Below, in pieces: positions 1-9,322 of a DNA stretch of 64,000 nucleotides. The translations under genes were made by a program, and so were the position numbers. Position 1 is the first letter of the stretch; each line of letters opens with the position of its first letter. The stretch is taken from NCBI GenBank assembly GCA_017656265.1, contig JACDOD010000009.1, forward strand, positions 81,850-145,849, written 5' to 3'. The stretch is from Bacillaceae bacterium (GTDB lineage: Bacteria; Bacillota; Bacilli; Bacillales; Alkalibacillaceae). Below the pieces are notes generated by a model that had not been told where the DNA came from, did not search any database, and was given only the letters and a program-made list of their open reading frames with translations.

Positions 1-451
1 GCGTTTCCATTTCCCATGAAGGGTAGACTTCAAATGGCACAACTCCTTTGAGATAATCTTCCAGATATAAGTGATTGATGGGACGGATAATATGATCTTC
101 TTCCAGGGTAAACTCCATGGCACCCATGTAAGGGCGATCGTTAATCAATATCAGGTGTTCCGAATTGTATTGTTTTGGATACAGCACAAAGTCCCCATGA
201 AAAATAGTGGTTTCATCGTCTCCAGTTAGAACAAAGTTGCCCGAGTCTGCAGACAATTGGTAGACCACTCCTTCCTGTAAGTGCAGCATCGGACTCAAGG
301 ATAAATAGTCTCCTTTTAATTCCAGTTCAATACTGGAGGAATCGCCCAGGTAATTAACCAGCTTAACTGAAACCATTTCTTCCGCACTGTATATGACAGG
401 AAATGCAAATGTGATGATGAACCATAAAATAAAAACAGTAATTTTTTTCAT
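1..451 (-). CDS. SpoIID/LytB-domain protein, N-terminal part (cut by window edge)
   Basis: Open reading frame running off the left edge with no stop; about 150 residues are visible. It starts with a lysine-bearing signal peptide (MKKITVFILWFIITFAFPV) followed by a beta-rich stretch, and at the edge reads YLKGVVPFEVYPSWEME, the entry motif of SpoIID/LytB domains. Family members bind or cleave glycan strands of peptidoglycan, in sporulation (SpoIID) or as amidase enhancers (LytB). No strong ribosome site precedes the ATG at 451; an in-frame TTG lies further upstream, so the start is uncertain. The gene is divergent from ugpQ. The catalytic residues lie outside the window, so activity cannot be judged. 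Confidence 0.72.
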   Translation of the reverse strand, partial: MKKITVFILWFIITFAFPVIYSAEEMVSVKLVNYLGDSSSIELELKGDYLSLSPMLHLQEGVVYQLSADSGNFVLTGDDETTIFHGDFVLYPKQYNSEHLILINDRPYMGAMEFTLEEDHIIRPINHLYLEDYLKGVVPFEVYPSWEMET

Positions 452-583
452 ATGTGTTAGTGTAATTCGATTGTTGATGGTTATACACAAACCCGGGAGG
501 AAAATTATCCAAAATTAAAAAATATGTAACACCTGCATGTGCTTTTTTTGATAAAATGAAGAAAATGTAACAGGAGGAGTTCT

Positions 584-1318
584 ATGGAATCCCTGATTTT
601 TGCACACAGAGGTTCATCCGCGACACATCCTGAAAACACGCTTTCTTCCTTTCAGGCTGCACATGAACTGGGTGCTGATGGAATTGAACTGGATGTTCAG
701 CTTACGAACGATCATGTTCCTGTCGTCATTCATGATCTGACTGTGAACCGCACTACAAATGGAAAAGGACAGGTAAAAGATTATACGTTTTCCGAATTAC
801 AGTCACTGGATGCCGGTTCCTGGTTCGATTCAAAATGGAAAGGGGAGAGGATTCCTTCTCTGGAAGAAGTACTGGATTGGATGAAAGACACCAGTCTCCT
901 GCTGAACATAGAATTAAAAGATGGTTTTCCTCGTTTCCCGGAGCTTGAAAAGAACGTAATCAGCCTCGTGCGTCGTTTTGGAATCGAAGACAGGGTGACG
1001 CTCTCATCCTTTAATCATTACAGCCTTGTTGAGGCAAAGCGCCTTGCACCTGATATGGAGACAGCTGTTTTGTTTATGGAAGGTCTCTATGAGCCCTGGG
1101 ATTATGCTCGAAGAATTGGAGCTTCGGCACTTCATCCCTATTTGCCTGCTGCTGTTCCTGAATTGATTAATGGAGCGTTAAAAAGAAAGATGCCCGTGCG
1201 AGTTTTTACCGTTAATGATGAAGATCTTATGAAAAAATTTTTTGAGGCAGGCTGTTCCATTTTTACAGATGATCCGGGAAGAGCTGTCCAATTAAGGAGG
1301 AACATGTGTGAACAGTAA
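584..1318 (+). CDS. ugpQ: cytoplasmic glycerophosphodiester phosphodiesterase
   Basis: 244-residue GDPD enzyme that hydrolyses glycerophosphodiesters to glycerol 3-phosphate and an alcohol. The N-terminus carries the family signature HRGSSATHPENT (residues 8-19), then ELDVQLTNDHVPVVIHD with the metal-binding Glu and Asp and the second catalytic His. A late IELKDG strand and a C-terminal VFTVND strand complete the TIM barrel. There is no signal peptide, so it acts in the cytoplasm on recycled phospholipid head groups. An AGGAGGAG ribosome site lies about 5 bases before the ATG. The stop overlaps the GTG start of the next gene by 11 bases, so the two are co-transcribed. Confidence 0.9.
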   Translation: MESLIFAHRGSSATHPENTLSSFQAAHELGADGIELDVQLTNDHVPVVIHDLTVNRTTNGKGQVKDYTFSELQSLDAGSWFDSKWKGERIPSLEEVLDWMKDTSLLLNIELKDGFPRFPELEKNVISLVRRFGIEDRVTLSSFNHYSLVEAKRLAPDMETAVLFMEGLYEPWDYARRIGASALHPYLPAAVPELINGALKRKMPVRVFTVNDEDLMKKFFEAGCSIFTDDPGRAVQLRRNMCEQ

Positions 1319-2537
1319 ACCTTTTTCTTATGGGAAAATCCTTGCCATCGGAAGCGGCTTTCTGGCTCTGACTCTTGTGTGGACACTGTACAATACATAT
1401 ATGCCGCTTATACTTGGAGATTTTATCGAGAGCCGGTTTTTACGGGGAGCCATTATGGGGCTTGACAACTTACTAGCCGTTATTCTCATTCCAGTTATTG
1501 GAACGTGGTCGGACAGGGTGAACACACGATACGGAAAGCGTCTGCCGTTTATTTTGCTCGGCATGCCCCTTGCCGCCTTATTTTTTATTTTGCTGCCCTT
1601 GTCTGCCGTGACCATCTGGATTTTGCTGATCATCGATATTTGTTTCCTGCTTTCCATGACTATTTACCGCGCGCCTGTCATATCATTAATGCCGGACCAT
1701 ACACCTTTAGAAAAACGCTCCACTGCTAATGGGATCATCAACTTAATGGGGGGAATTGGCGCACTCTCAGCGCTATTTGCTCTCGCACCACTGTATGACC
1801 TCTCGAGAAACTACCCATTTATCATTGGTGGAATCATTTTAGTGCTGACAACGGTGCTGCTTTATTTTGTCATTGACCGGAACCCTCCCTATGTGTCATC
1901 CGTAGAAGAAACGGAAGAAATGATGGCTGTGAAGGCGGTAAAGGGTACGGGTGCTAAAACGTTCATTTCCGATATCCGGGGACATTTATTCATTTTGATG
2001 GCGATCTTTTTTTATTTTATTGGATACAGCGGAGTTGAAGCCCAATTTAGTGTATACGCTACCGAAACCCTGGGGGTAACTGGAGGAGAAGCGGGACTTG
2101 CCCTCGGTTTCTTCAGTCTATCTTTTGTCTTATTTGCTCTTCCTGCCGGATTGATTGGCACGAAAATGGGAAAAAGCCAAACGATGCTGGTTGGGTTAGT
2201 CATGCTTCCCCTCATCTTTATTTTCATTCCGTTATTCGACTCTCTGACGACGGTGAAAGTGCTGCTCTTCGCAGGCGGTTTTGCCTGGGCACTGATTAAC
2301 GTACAGGCGTATCCCCTGGTTGCGGATCTGGGTGGGAAAACAAAGATTGGCTTTTTTACAGGTTTATATTATCTTTTTTCCAGTTTTTCATCGATCGTAG
2401 CACCCGCCCTTGTAGGGCTTGGGATGGACCTGCTTGGAAACCGTTCCCTGTTCTATACAGCAGCTGTCAGTTTTGTCATTGCCTTTTTCCTGCTCAAGAG
2501 GGGAATGAACGTTCAAAATAAAAAGTGGTTTAAATAA
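1308..2537 (+). CDS. MFS transporter (SLC45/GPH-like)
   Basis: 409-residue integral membrane protein with about 12 predicted membrane segments and a charged central loop near residues 195-215 (VEETEEMMAVKAVKG). The loop GTWSDRVNTRYGKRLPFIL between TM2 and TM3 is the MFS signature (G-x3-D-x2-GRR type, here D-R-x4-YGKR). This YGKRxPF form is typical of glycoside-cation and SLC45-like sugar symporters. It starts at a GTG inside the end of ugpQ with an AAGGAGGA ribosome site. The substrate cannot be read from the sequence. The coupling to a glycerophosphodiesterase might suggest a polyol, sugar or glycerophosphodiester, but that is inference. Confidence 0.82.
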   Translation: MNSKPFSYGKILAIGSGFLALTLVWTLYNTYMPLILGDFIESRFLRGAIMGLDNLLAVILIPVIGTWSDRVNTRYGKRLPFILLGMPLAALFFILLPLSAVTIWILLIIDICFLLSMTIYRAPVISLMPDHTPLEKRSTANGIINLMGGIGALSALFALAPLYDLSRNYPFIIGGIILVLTTVLLYFVIDRNPPYVSSVEETEEMMAVKAVKGTGAKTFISDIRGHLFILMAIFFYFIGYSGVEAQFSVYATETLGVTGGEAGLALGFFSLSFVLFALPAGLIGTKMGKSQTMLVGLVMLPLIFIFIPLFDSLTTVKVLLFAGGFAWALINVQAYPLVADLGGKTKIGFFTGLYYLFSSFSSIVAPALVGLGMDLLGNRSLFYTAAVSFVIAFFLLKRGMNVQNKKWFK

Positions 2538-2561
2538 AAGGTTTTTTAAAGGGGGGATATT

Positions 2562-3509
2562 ATGGATCAGTTTTACAACTATTGTCTTCAGGGTGATGTA
2601 TCTGCAGCGTATGAATATTTAAAAACTGTAAAAAGTGATGAAGCATCCGAATTGCGGGATCAATATTACCGGAGATTTTTTAGTGATCATGATAAGGAGG
2701 AAATGTTAACCGATGACCCATGGGTACAGGGTGTCATTGACATTTATTACGATTATTTTCGAACAGTTTTAACAAAGTCACAAAGTCAGGATGAAGCTGA
2801 AAAAAATCTGGCTGAAAATTTAACAGCATTCCTCCAGGCGGAAAAGGATTATTTAGGTATCGATGAAGCAGAAAAAAGGTTACAGGCTGAGTTTGAAAAC
2901 AGAGGGTACTATTTTCTGGGAGGCAAAACTCTTCCATATTATGGCCCCTACATCTGGCGCAAAATGGAGAGAAAACAATATCACGTATCCTTGCCGTTAG
3001 GAACACAGGAACTTACCGTATTCTTCATGGATGATTTTTTATTAATGAGCTGGCTCCATTTTGCTACCTTTGGCAAGAAATCTACCGGGGGCTGGGCGAA
3101 AAGTGAAGGCGTGTACTGTGTCAAAGAAGGATACAGCGGAAAATGGGAAAAGCCTGAATTTACCGTATCCTTTTTAAAACATGAAGCACAGCATTTTTAT
3201 GATTATAAACATTTTCCCCACTTAGATGCAGTCGGACTGGAATATCGGGCAAAATTAGTGGAACTGATTTATGATCCAACACATCGAACGTTCATAAAAT
3301 TTTTGAGACAAGCAAAGAAGGACTCCCAAAACCCCCATTTAACGGCGAGTCATCTAATCGTTACCGAGATGTCAAAAATGCTGTTTCAAAAAACTGTAAC
3401 CAATCCGGAAAAATGGACTTCCGTTCCAATGAATCAACTTAATGAATTAGCGAAGAAATTGTTTATGGACCATACACAAAAATTAGAGCGAGACTCCACA
3501 GTTTGTTAA
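2562..3509 (+). CDS. protein of unknown function with HExxH motif, possible metalloprotease
   Basis: 315 residues, soluble, with no signal peptide or membrane segment. I do not recognise the family. The N-terminal ~115 residues are acidic and helical. Residues 203-235 read SFLKHEAQHFYDYKHFPHLD, then GLEYRAKLVEL. HEAQH (207-211) is an HExxH zinc motif, and Glu227 or Glu234 lies 16-23 residues downstream, where gluzincin-type proteases put their third ligand. A GGGGGGAT-type ribosome site precedes the ATG. It sits 24 bases after the MFS gene and ahead of a HAD phosphatase on the same strand. The protease reading rests on the motif alone; a non-catalytic metal site is possible. Confidence 0.6.
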   Translation: MDQFYNYCLQGDVSAAYEYLKTVKSDEASELRDQYYRRFFSDHDKEEMLTDDPWVQGVIDIYYDYFRTVLTKSQSQDEAEKNLAENLTAFLQAEKDYLGIDEAEKRLQAEFENRGYYFLGGKTLPYYGPYIWRKMERKQYHVSLPLGTQELTVFFMDDFLLMSWLHFATFGKKSTGGWAKSEGVYCVKEGYSGKWEKPEFTVSFLKHEAQHFYDYKHFPHLDAVGLEYRAKLVELIYDPTHRTFIKFLRQAKKDSQNPHLTASHLIVTEMSKMLFQKTVTNPEKWTSVPMNQLNELAKKLFMDHTQKLERDSTVC

Positions 3510-3573
3510 AAGCTGACCGTGCTTGTTTTTGTTTATGGTGTTCGGAATATTCAAAAAAGGAGCGGTTTTACAC

Positions 3574-4293
3574 ATGATTACCACCGTAATTTTTGATTTG
3601 GACGAGACCCTTACCGATCATGAAAAAACCGAAAAAAACACGCTAAAAAATTTCTTTCAGGGACTGGACGGGACAGGGGGCATGTCCTTTGAACAGTTTA
3701 CCCGGTTATGGAACCGGACATCAGATCGGCTGCTTCAAGATTATTTTGATGGAAAGATCAGCCTGGAACAACGAAGAATCCTCCGCATGCAGGAAGTTTT
3801 TGAGAACTGGGGGGAGATTTTATCTGATGAAGAGGCCCGGCACTACCATCAAGTCTTTGTTCATCAGTATTTGGAAAATGTGGCTGTTTTTCCGGATGTT
3901 TTGGACTGTCTAAAGTCTTTATCTGACTACAAACTGGGCATAGTGTCCAATGGGGAAGCGGATATCCAGCGGAGTAAATTAAAAGGAGCCGGGATTGATC
4001 ACTTTTTTTCTGCCATTGTGATTTCGGGCGATTTGAATATCAGCAAACCTGATTCCCGTATATTTCAGGCCTGTCTGAAGGAACTCAATGCTCGACCGGA
4101 ACAGGCTGTGTATATTGGGGATCACATCGAAAAGGATGTTGGGGGAGCAGTCAACACCGGCATGTATGGGATACTCATTGACCGCCAAAACAAGCAAATA
4201 GAAAATAAGTTTCCGAATATGACGGTTATTCAAAATCTGAATGAGTTAAAACATGCATTAAGAAATGTTGATTCCAATCTATCTCAAATGTGA
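3574..4293 (+). CDS. HAD-superfamily phosphatase (subfamily IA)
   Basis: About 239 residues. HAD motif I is VIFDLDETLTDHE (nucleophile Asp and acid/base Asp), motif II VSNGEAD, motif III the Lys in ISKPDSRIF, and motif IV YIGDHIEKDV. A helical cap of about 80 residues lies between motifs I and II, typical of YjjG/pyrimidine-nucleotidase-like hydrolases. The family removes phosphate from small metabolites such as nucleotides; the substrate is not evident. The reading frame is open upstream to 3523, but I place the start at 3574 because the conserved domain begins there and AAAAAAGGAG lies 12 bases before it. Probably in the operon that begins at ugpQ. Confidence 0.82.
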   Translation: MITTVIFDLDETLTDHEKTEKNTLKNFFQGLDGTGGMSFEQFTRLWNRTSDRLLQDYFDGKISLEQRRILRMQEVFENWGEILSDEEARHYHQVFVHQYLENVAVFPDVLDCLKSLSDYKLGIVSNGEADIQRSKLKGAGIDHFFSAIVISGDLNISKPDSRIFQACLKELNARPEQAVYIGDHIEKDVGGAVNTGMYGILIDRQNKQIENKFPNMTVIQNLNELKHALRNVDSNLSQM

Positions 4294-4353
4294 CTGGATA
4301 TTCATTCCAGGTTTGAAACATGTATTGAATGAATAGAGGAGAGGTGATGTAAC

Positions 4354-5328
4354 TTGGGGAAACTGATTGAAGTGGATCGGGTCAAGAAAGTATATAAAAA
4401 GCGAAAGACAAAAGAACGCATCACAGCCGTTGATCATGTTTCGTTCCATGTAAATAAAGGTGAGATCCTCGGCCTTCTTGGACCAAATGGCGCCGGGAAA
4501 ACAACAACCATTAAAATGATCTGCGGGCTTCTGGTACCAGATGAAGGCAACGTAATGATTCATGGCTATGACATTGTGAAAGACCGCCTGAAAGCTCTGC
4601 GGCATATCAGTGCAGTACTGGAAGGGAACCGTAATTTATACTGGCGCCTCACGGTAAAGGAAAATCTAGAATACTTTGCCGGAAATCGGGGGTTTGGGCG
4701 CAGGGAGATTACTCCCAAAATCGAAGAGCTTCTGGTACGTTTTCGCTTAAAAGAAAAGGAAAATGAACTGGTGAACAATTTATCCAGAGGTATGCAGCAA
4801 AAGTTAGCCATCGCTGTAGCTATGATGGCAGATACGGATATTATTCTGCTGGATGAACCGACACTTGGACTGGATGTGGAAACAGGTTATGAAGTCAGGA
4901 AATTATTACGGTACATAACTGAAGAGGAAGGAAAAACGATTATTATCAGTACCCATGATATGCCTGTTGTGCAGGATCTCTGCCATCGGACAGTTATTAT
5001 TAATAAAGGAAAAGTAGTAGCAGATGAGAAGGTGGATCAGCTCATCCAGCTGTTTGATACCAGGGCCTATACGATAAAACTGGGGGATCCATTGACTGAC
5101 AAACAGGTGCTGGAACTTCAGCAAGCCTTCCCGATGTATGAGTATGGTGATCGTCTATTAAATGTAACTCTTGAACAGGAAAATGATATTTATCTGCTGA
5201 TGGATATCCTGAGGGGGAATCAGACAAAAATCGAAAAAATTGATCGTACAGCTGTCAATTTTGAAGAGGTCTTTATGAAACTGGTGAAGGGAGCTGGAGA
5301 ATATGAAAAAGTTCCTTCATCTTCTTAG
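4354..5328 (+). CDS. ABC transporter ATP-binding protein
   Basis: 324-residue DrrA/NatA-type ATPase. Walker A GPNGAGKTT lies at about residues 43-51, the signature LSRGMQ precedes Walker B (IILLDEPTLGLD), and the H-loop is STHDM. A C-terminal extension of ~90 residues follows the ATPase core, as in drug-exporter ATPases of this class. The start is a TTG (LGKLIEVD) with GAGGTGAT 4-11 bases upstream. The 3' end overlaps the permease gene by 26 bases, so the pair forms one exporter. The substrate is unknown; peptide, antibiotic or lipid export are the common roles. Confidence 0.87.
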   Translation: MGKLIEVDRVKKVYKKRKTKERITAVDHVSFHVNKGEILGLLGPNGAGKTTTIKMICGLLVPDEGNVMIHGYDIVKDRLKALRHISAVLEGNRNLYWRLTVKENLEYFAGNRGFGRREITPKIEELLVRFRLKEKENELVNNLSRGMQQKLAIAVAMMADTDIILLDEPTLGLDVETGYEVRKLLRYITEEEGKTIIISTHDMPVVQDLCHRTVIINKGKVVADEKVDQLIQLFDTRAYTIKLGDPLTDKQVLELQQAFPMYEYGDRLLNVTLEQENDIYLLMDILRGNQTKIEKIDRTAVNFEEVFMKLVKGAGEYEKVPSSS

Positions 5329-6079
5329 CGGGAACATACGAAAAGAATATATTGAAATGAAACGCTACTGGCCCAATACACTCAGCATGATACTGACCAT
5401 CTTTTTCATTTTCCTTACCATGTTTTTGGGAATTCAATTTGTGGGGGATCCGAATCAGGCAGATACGAATATACAATATGTGATTGTAAATTATATTTTT
5501 TGGTATCTGACGCTGGTGACACTGCAGGGCCCGGGGTTTACCATAACTATTGAGGCTACACGGGGAACCCTTGAACAGTTATATATGTCGCCGATGGGGG
5601 TCTGGAAAATATTTTTAGCCCGCCTGTTAGGTACAGTCTTCCTGCATGTATTGATTATGATTGTTCTATTATTTTTGTCCATGTTCGTTACGAATCAGTG
5701 GCTCCATTTAAATCCACTGTCCGTCATCCCCGTCTTCATATTTACGATTATTGGGATGATTGGGGTCAGTTTTATCATTGCTGGCCTTGCCATCATTGTA
5801 AAGCAGATCCAGGCATTTTTGCAGATCTTGCAGTTTATCCTGATGGCATTAACCTTTATTCCACTGTCAGTGGCACCCCTTTTAGCCTATGCTCCTTTTG
5901 TAAAAGGGATTGATATGATCCGTCAGATTATGATTTACAATATGACGCTAGGTGATTTTCACTTAACGGATTATTCGATATTGATCGGAAGCGCTGTGGT
6001 CTATTTTGTTATTGGAATGATGACGTACTTGCGATGTGAACGGATTGCAATGGAAAAAGGCGTGCTGGGACAGTATTAG
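5303..6079 (+). CDS. ABC-2 type permease
   Basis: 258 residues with six predicted membrane segments, the ABC-2 permease fold. The cytoplasmic N-terminus (GNIRKEYIEMKRYWPNT) leads into TM1. The segment EATRGTLEQLYMSPMGVWKI matches the conserved ABC-2 coupling region (RxxGTLExLxxSP). It is the membrane partner of the ATPase gene it overlaps. A GGAG ribosome site lies inside the end of the ATPase gene. No further permease is present, so the working unit would be a homodimer with two ATPase subunits. Confidence 0.85.
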   Translation: MKKFLHLLSGNIRKEYIEMKRYWPNTLSMILTIFFIFLTMFLGIQFVGDPNQADTNIQYVIVNYIFWYLTLVTLQGPGFTITIEATRGTLEQLYMSPMGVWKIFLARLLGTVFLHVLIMIVLLFLSMFVTNQWLHLNPLSVIPVFIFTIIGMIGVSFIIAGLAIIVKQIQAFLQILQFILMALTFIPLSVAPLLAYAPFVKGIDMIRQIMIYNMTLGDFHLTDYSILIGSAVVYFVIGMMTYLRCERIAMEKGVLGQY

Positions 6080-6210
6080 GCCAGAGCGAACGGATATGAA
6101 AATGACGGGCATGTGACTGGCTCAACCATTGAAAATCCAACGATTTGCACTGTTAGTCCAGCTTGTTTGATGATATGATAATGGTAAAAGAAACAGAAAG
6201 GGCAGTGGCC

Positions 6211-6744
6211 ATGAAACGATTCCTTAAGCCAAACATTCTTGTTTTTGCAGCATTTTTTTTATTGATCAGTGCTTGTTCGGATGATGAAGCAAGCACCAGC
6301 CAGAATCCTGATGAAGGAATAGATCAGACAGAAGAACAGTCTGATTCTGGCGGATCTGATCAATTGGATGATCAGACCAATTACGAATCGGACACCAATC
6401 AGTCATCAGATCCGGAAGAACCGACCTCCAATGATGACAAAGAGCCTTCAAAAGCATCTTCAGATCAATCCGAAGATTCATCTGGGGGAGAAGGTGAGAG
6501 CGGAAATTCTGGATCAGAAGGAATGATTGGTGAAGAAGAGGCTGTTAATCTGGTGAAGGAGTATCTGCAGCTGAATAGCAATACAGGAATAAAGGTTGAA
6601 TTTGACCATATGGATCAAGAGGATTATGTGATTCATGTTTATGAAATTGTGGAAAGTGAAGGCGGAACAACCCACACAGCAACCATAGGCTGGTACATTG
6701 TTGACGCTGTGACCGGTGATGTGCAAAACTATATGGGTTTATAA
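6211..6744 (+). CDS. lipoprotein with C-terminal PepSY-like domain
   Basis: About 177 residues. The signal peptide MKRFLKPNILVFAAFF ends in the lipobox LISAC, so Cys22 would be lipidated and the protein anchored outside the membrane. Residues ~23-115 are a low-complexity linker very rich in Ser, Asp, Glu, Gln and Gly. The last ~65 residues (EEAVNLVKEYLQL ... WYIVDAVTGDVQNYMG) form a small alpha/beta unit resembling PepSY domains. The frame is open upstream to 6163, but the lipobox fixes the start at 6211. Function unknown. Confidence 0.72.
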   Translation: MKRFLKPNILVFAAFFLLISACSDDEASTSQNPDEGIDQTEEQSDSGGSDQLDDQTNYESDTNQSSDPEEPTSNDDKEPSKASSDQSEDSSGGEGESGNSGSEGMIGEEEAVNLVKEYLQLNSNTGIKVEFDHMDQEDYVIHVYEIVESEGGTTHTATIGWYIVDAVTGDVQNYMGL

Positions 6745-6747
6745 CAG

Positions 6748-6783
6748 ACAGTTGGCCATCTGAATTAGGCCAACTGTTTTTAT
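6748..6783. terminator. intrinsic terminator between convergent genes
   Basis: Perfect 10-base stem ACAGTTGGCC / GGCCAACTGT with a 10-base loop, followed by TTTTTAT. It lies right after the lipoprotein stop and just beyond the mreBH stop, so it ends the rightward transcript. Confidence 0.85.
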
Positions 6784-6793
6784 ATTAATCTTT

Positions 6794-7801
6794 TTATTTT
6801 GCTGCTTTCTGAAGTTTGTGAATGACTTTCAGTGACTTGCCGGTACCGATCGCTACGGATTCCAGAGGGCTAGGGGCAATGTGGACAGGAACAAACAGCT
6901 CCTGGGACAGCCATTCCTGCATCCCTTTTAATAACGCACCGCCGCCAGTCAGGGTAATGCCGTGTTCTACGATATCTCCACTTAATTCAGGCGGGCAGCT
7001 TTCCAGTGTTACCCGTATAGCTTCTAAAATTTGCTCTAATTTGTCCTTGATGGCTGATTGAATCTCATATGAAGAAAGGGTCACGGTTTTCGGCAGACCA
7101 GTCACCATATCTCTCCCCCGAATATCCATGGTTAGCTCCTCATGATCAACTAAGGCGTGACCAATTTCCATTTTGACCTGTTCAGCTGTCCGGTCACCGA
7201 TAAGAATGTTGTGCTTCTGGCGGATTTTTTGAATAATCGCCTGATCCATGTGATCTCCAGCTACACGTACCGAACGGGAGGATACAACACCCCCGAATGA
7301 GATGATGGCAACTTCACTGGTACCTCCGCCAATATCAACGATCACGTTTGAAATGGGTTCATCAACGGGGAGTCCTGCGCCAATGGCTGCTGCAAGAGGT
7401 TCCTCAATTAAATAAACCTGTTTCGCTCCATATTCTTTAATGGCGTTTTCAATGGCCCGTCTTTCTACGGATGTGGACCCGGTCGGGGTACAGATGACTA
7501 CGACAGGTTTTCTGAGTGAATGGCCGACTTTTTTGCTGACTTTTTTAAGCATAGCTTTCAGCATTTTTGTCGTTACTTCATAATCCGCAATAACCCCATC
7601 TTTTAACGGGCGGACCGGGATGATATGTTTCGGTGTTCTTCCAATCATTCTTTTCGCTTCGTCGCCTACAGCCAGAACATCCTTCGTATCTGTGTCAATT
7701 GCTGCTACGGAAGGTTCATTAAAAACAATGCCTTTGTTTTTCGTATAGATGAGCAAATTGGCGGTGCCAAGATCGATGCCTATTTCTGGTGATGAAAACA
7801 T
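6794..7801 (-). CDS. mreBH: MreB-family cell-shape protein MreBH
   Basis: 335-residue actin-like protein. Phosphate-1 motif GIDLGTAN is at residues 7-14, the connect motif at [18 protein letters not shown], phosphate-2 [11 protein letters not shown], and the adenosine motif [10 protein letters not shown]. The text matches B. subtilis MreBH ([29 protein letters not shown]) more closely than MreB or Mbl. MreBH forms membrane-associated filaments that guide cell-wall synthesis and autolysin activity. The frame extends to 7825, but the family start MFSSPEIG fits 7801, with GGGGG 7 bases ahead; an AGGAGG also stands 3 bases before the upstream ATG. Monocistronic. Confidence 0.88.
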   Translation of the reverse strand: MFSSPEIGIDLGTANLLIYTKNKGIVFNEPSVAAIDTDTKDVLAVGDEAKRMIGRTPKHIIPVRPLKDGVIADYEVTTKMLKAMLKKVSKKVGHSLRKPVVVICTPTGSTSVERRAIENAIKEYGAKQVYLIEEPLAAAIGAGLPVDEPISNVIVDIGGGTSEVAIISFGGVVSSRSVRVAGDHMDQAIIQKIRQKHNILIGDRTAEQVKMEIGHALVDHEELTMDIRGRDMVTGLPKTVTLSSYEIQSAIKDKLEQILEAIRVTLESCPPELSGDIVEHGITLTGGGALLKGMQEWLSQELFVPVHIAPSPLESVAIGTGKSLKVIHKLQKAAK

Positions 7802-7892
7802 ACTTTTTCCCCCAATATTCGTCATTTTCCTCCTATACCTATTCTCCTAATTTTAAATAATTATGGGGGATATGGCTCCATGTAAATTATGT

Positions 7893-7922
7893 AAAAAATA
7901 AACAGGGAACCACGTCCCTGTT
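7893..7922 (-). terminator. terminator of the DUF2639 gene
   Basis: Read leftward: AACAGGGA-CGTGG-TTCCCTGTT followed by TATTTTTT. It lies 12 bases downstream of the small minus-strand gene. Confidence 0.85.
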
Positions 7923-7933
7923 ATCCTGAAACG

Positions 7934-8065
7934 TTATTTTTTCTTTTGAGCTAGTAGGTTGGCAAGAATGGGCTTTTTGTAGCTTTCCAGCTTTCGTCCT
8001 TCATAGTAGCGCACGCCCAGTTTCTTCAATTCCTGTACATACCAGCCTTTGCTTCCTACGTGCAT
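7934..8065 (-). CDS. small DUF2639 (YflJ-like) protein
   Basis: 43 residues, beginning MHVGSKGWYVQELKKLGVRY and ending in a Lys-rich tail (LLAQKKK). This short form is that of Bacillus DUF2639 proteins such as YflJ; their function is unknown. An AAAGGGTG ribosome site lies 8 bases before the ATG and a clear terminator follows. No signal peptide or membrane segment. Confidence 0.8.
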   Translation of the reverse strand: MHVGSKGWYVQELKKLGVRYYEGRKLESYKKPILANLLAQKKK

Positions 8066-8225
8066 GAAAGACACCCTTTCTTTTCATAGTTTTGAAGACT
8101 CGAGGGTCATTGTAACATCTGAAAAGGGGAGAACGAAAGGGGATATTTAAAGAAATGATGGTTTTTGCCTTGTACCCCCGGCTGATTTACAATAAGAGTA
8201 TGATCAGAACGAAGGAGAATGGAGA

Positions 8226-8996
8226 ATGGATCGCTATATATCCTATAAAAATATGGAGAAACGGGTACAAAAATTAAACGATCATTATGAAATAGATTCA
8301 GATTCTTTTTATAAAATTGCAGACCAGGTTCTGGAACAGGATATCCCTGCTGCTGATAAACTTATGCATGCTTTTCAAAAGTTATTACGAAAAGTAAATG
8401 ATGAGATCAGCCAGATGGAAAATGTTATGGATGTCAAACCGAGCTGTCAGATGGGGTGTGCCTTTTGCTGTTATTTTCCCATTATTGTCAACCGCATGGA
8501 AGCAAAACTGATCGAGCAAGCGATTGAAAACATGGATGAAGATCGGAGGAACAACCTTAAGAATCACCTCAAGGAATACTTTGCAAAGTATGAGGAAGAA
8601 CTGAAACAGTTGACAGCCCTTGATTTTGAGACCGATGAGCATTTTAAACGAAAATACATTGCCAGACAGGTCCCTTGTCCGATGCTGGATACGAACACGA
8701 ATACGTGTCTGGCTTACGAGGTACGTCCAATTCCCTGCCGAACGTACCTGAATTATAATAACCCCAAAGTCTGCAGGGATAACCTGATGCCGATAGAAAC
8801 GATCAGCTATGAATTTTTATATGATGATTACATGGGCACTTTAAATGAACTGTTGCAGGTGATGTTTGAAGAAGGAGATACAGCCTTTGTTAACTATCCG
8901 GAAGATGCTTTTGCGTATGATTATTTGCCAGTGTGGCTGGAACAATGGGTGAAAGGGGATCAGGAGATCGAGGGAAAAGAGGGTAAAGGTGAATAA
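8226..8996 (+). CDS. YkgJ-family cysteine-cluster protein
   Basis: 256 residues. The N-terminal ~65 residues are helical. CQMGCAFCCYFPIIV (around residues 75-90) is the CxxxCxxCC cluster of the YkgJ/UPF0153 family, followed by further Cys in PCPMLDTNTNTCLAYEVRPIPCRTY. These motifs are taken to bind zinc or an iron-sulfur centre; the biochemical role is not established. A GGAGAATGGAG ribosome site precedes the ATG. Monocistronic, with a repeat hairpin downstream acting as a likely terminator. Confidence 0.82.
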   Translation: MDRYISYKNMEKRVQKLNDHYEIDSDSFYKIADQVLEQDIPAADKLMHAFQKLLRKVNDEISQMENVMDVKPSCQMGCAFCCYFPIIVNRMEAKLIEQAIENMDEDRRNNLKNHLKEYFAKYEEELKQLTALDFETDEHFKRKYIARQVPCPMLDTNTNTCLAYEVRPIPCRTYLNYNNPKVCRDNLMPIETISYEFLYDDYMGTLNELLQVMFEEGDTAFVNYPEDAFAYDYLPVWLEQWVKGDQEIEGKEGKGE

Positions 8997-9197
8997 GTGA
9001 TAATGGACAGTTAAAGGGGGCAAAGGCGTATAATATGTCTGACATGTTTCTTTCTTTTATGGACAACCAAAAATGAATAGTCAGCAAAAGATGCTGTACA
9101 CCTTAATACTGGATGGCCCCCACTAAAAATAAATGAGCCTGGGAAAGAAAGGAAAAAGACGAGCGAATTGCTTAAAGAAATATTTAGCGCAGTAAAA

Positions 9198-9245
9198 AAA
9201 TATCCGAACTCATTCATGTGATGATTGAATAAAGCTCGGATATTT
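9198..9245. repeat. repeat hairpin, copy 1 (ATATCCGAACT family)
   Basis: Inverted arms AAATATCCGAACT and AGCTCGGATATTT around a loop with CATTCATGTGATGATTGAAT. The same hairpin recurs at 26316, 29719 and 63899. It lies in the 326-base gap between the YkgJ gene and the transporter and may stop transcription from either side. The rest of this gap (8997-9197, 9246-9322) shows no gene. Confidence 0.75.
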
Positions 9246-9322
9246 CATTGCAATTTTGCAGTTTGTCACATGTGATTTTTAACCTTTTAAAGTAACAGGA
9301 TCATAAATTCCAGGGAATCGGT

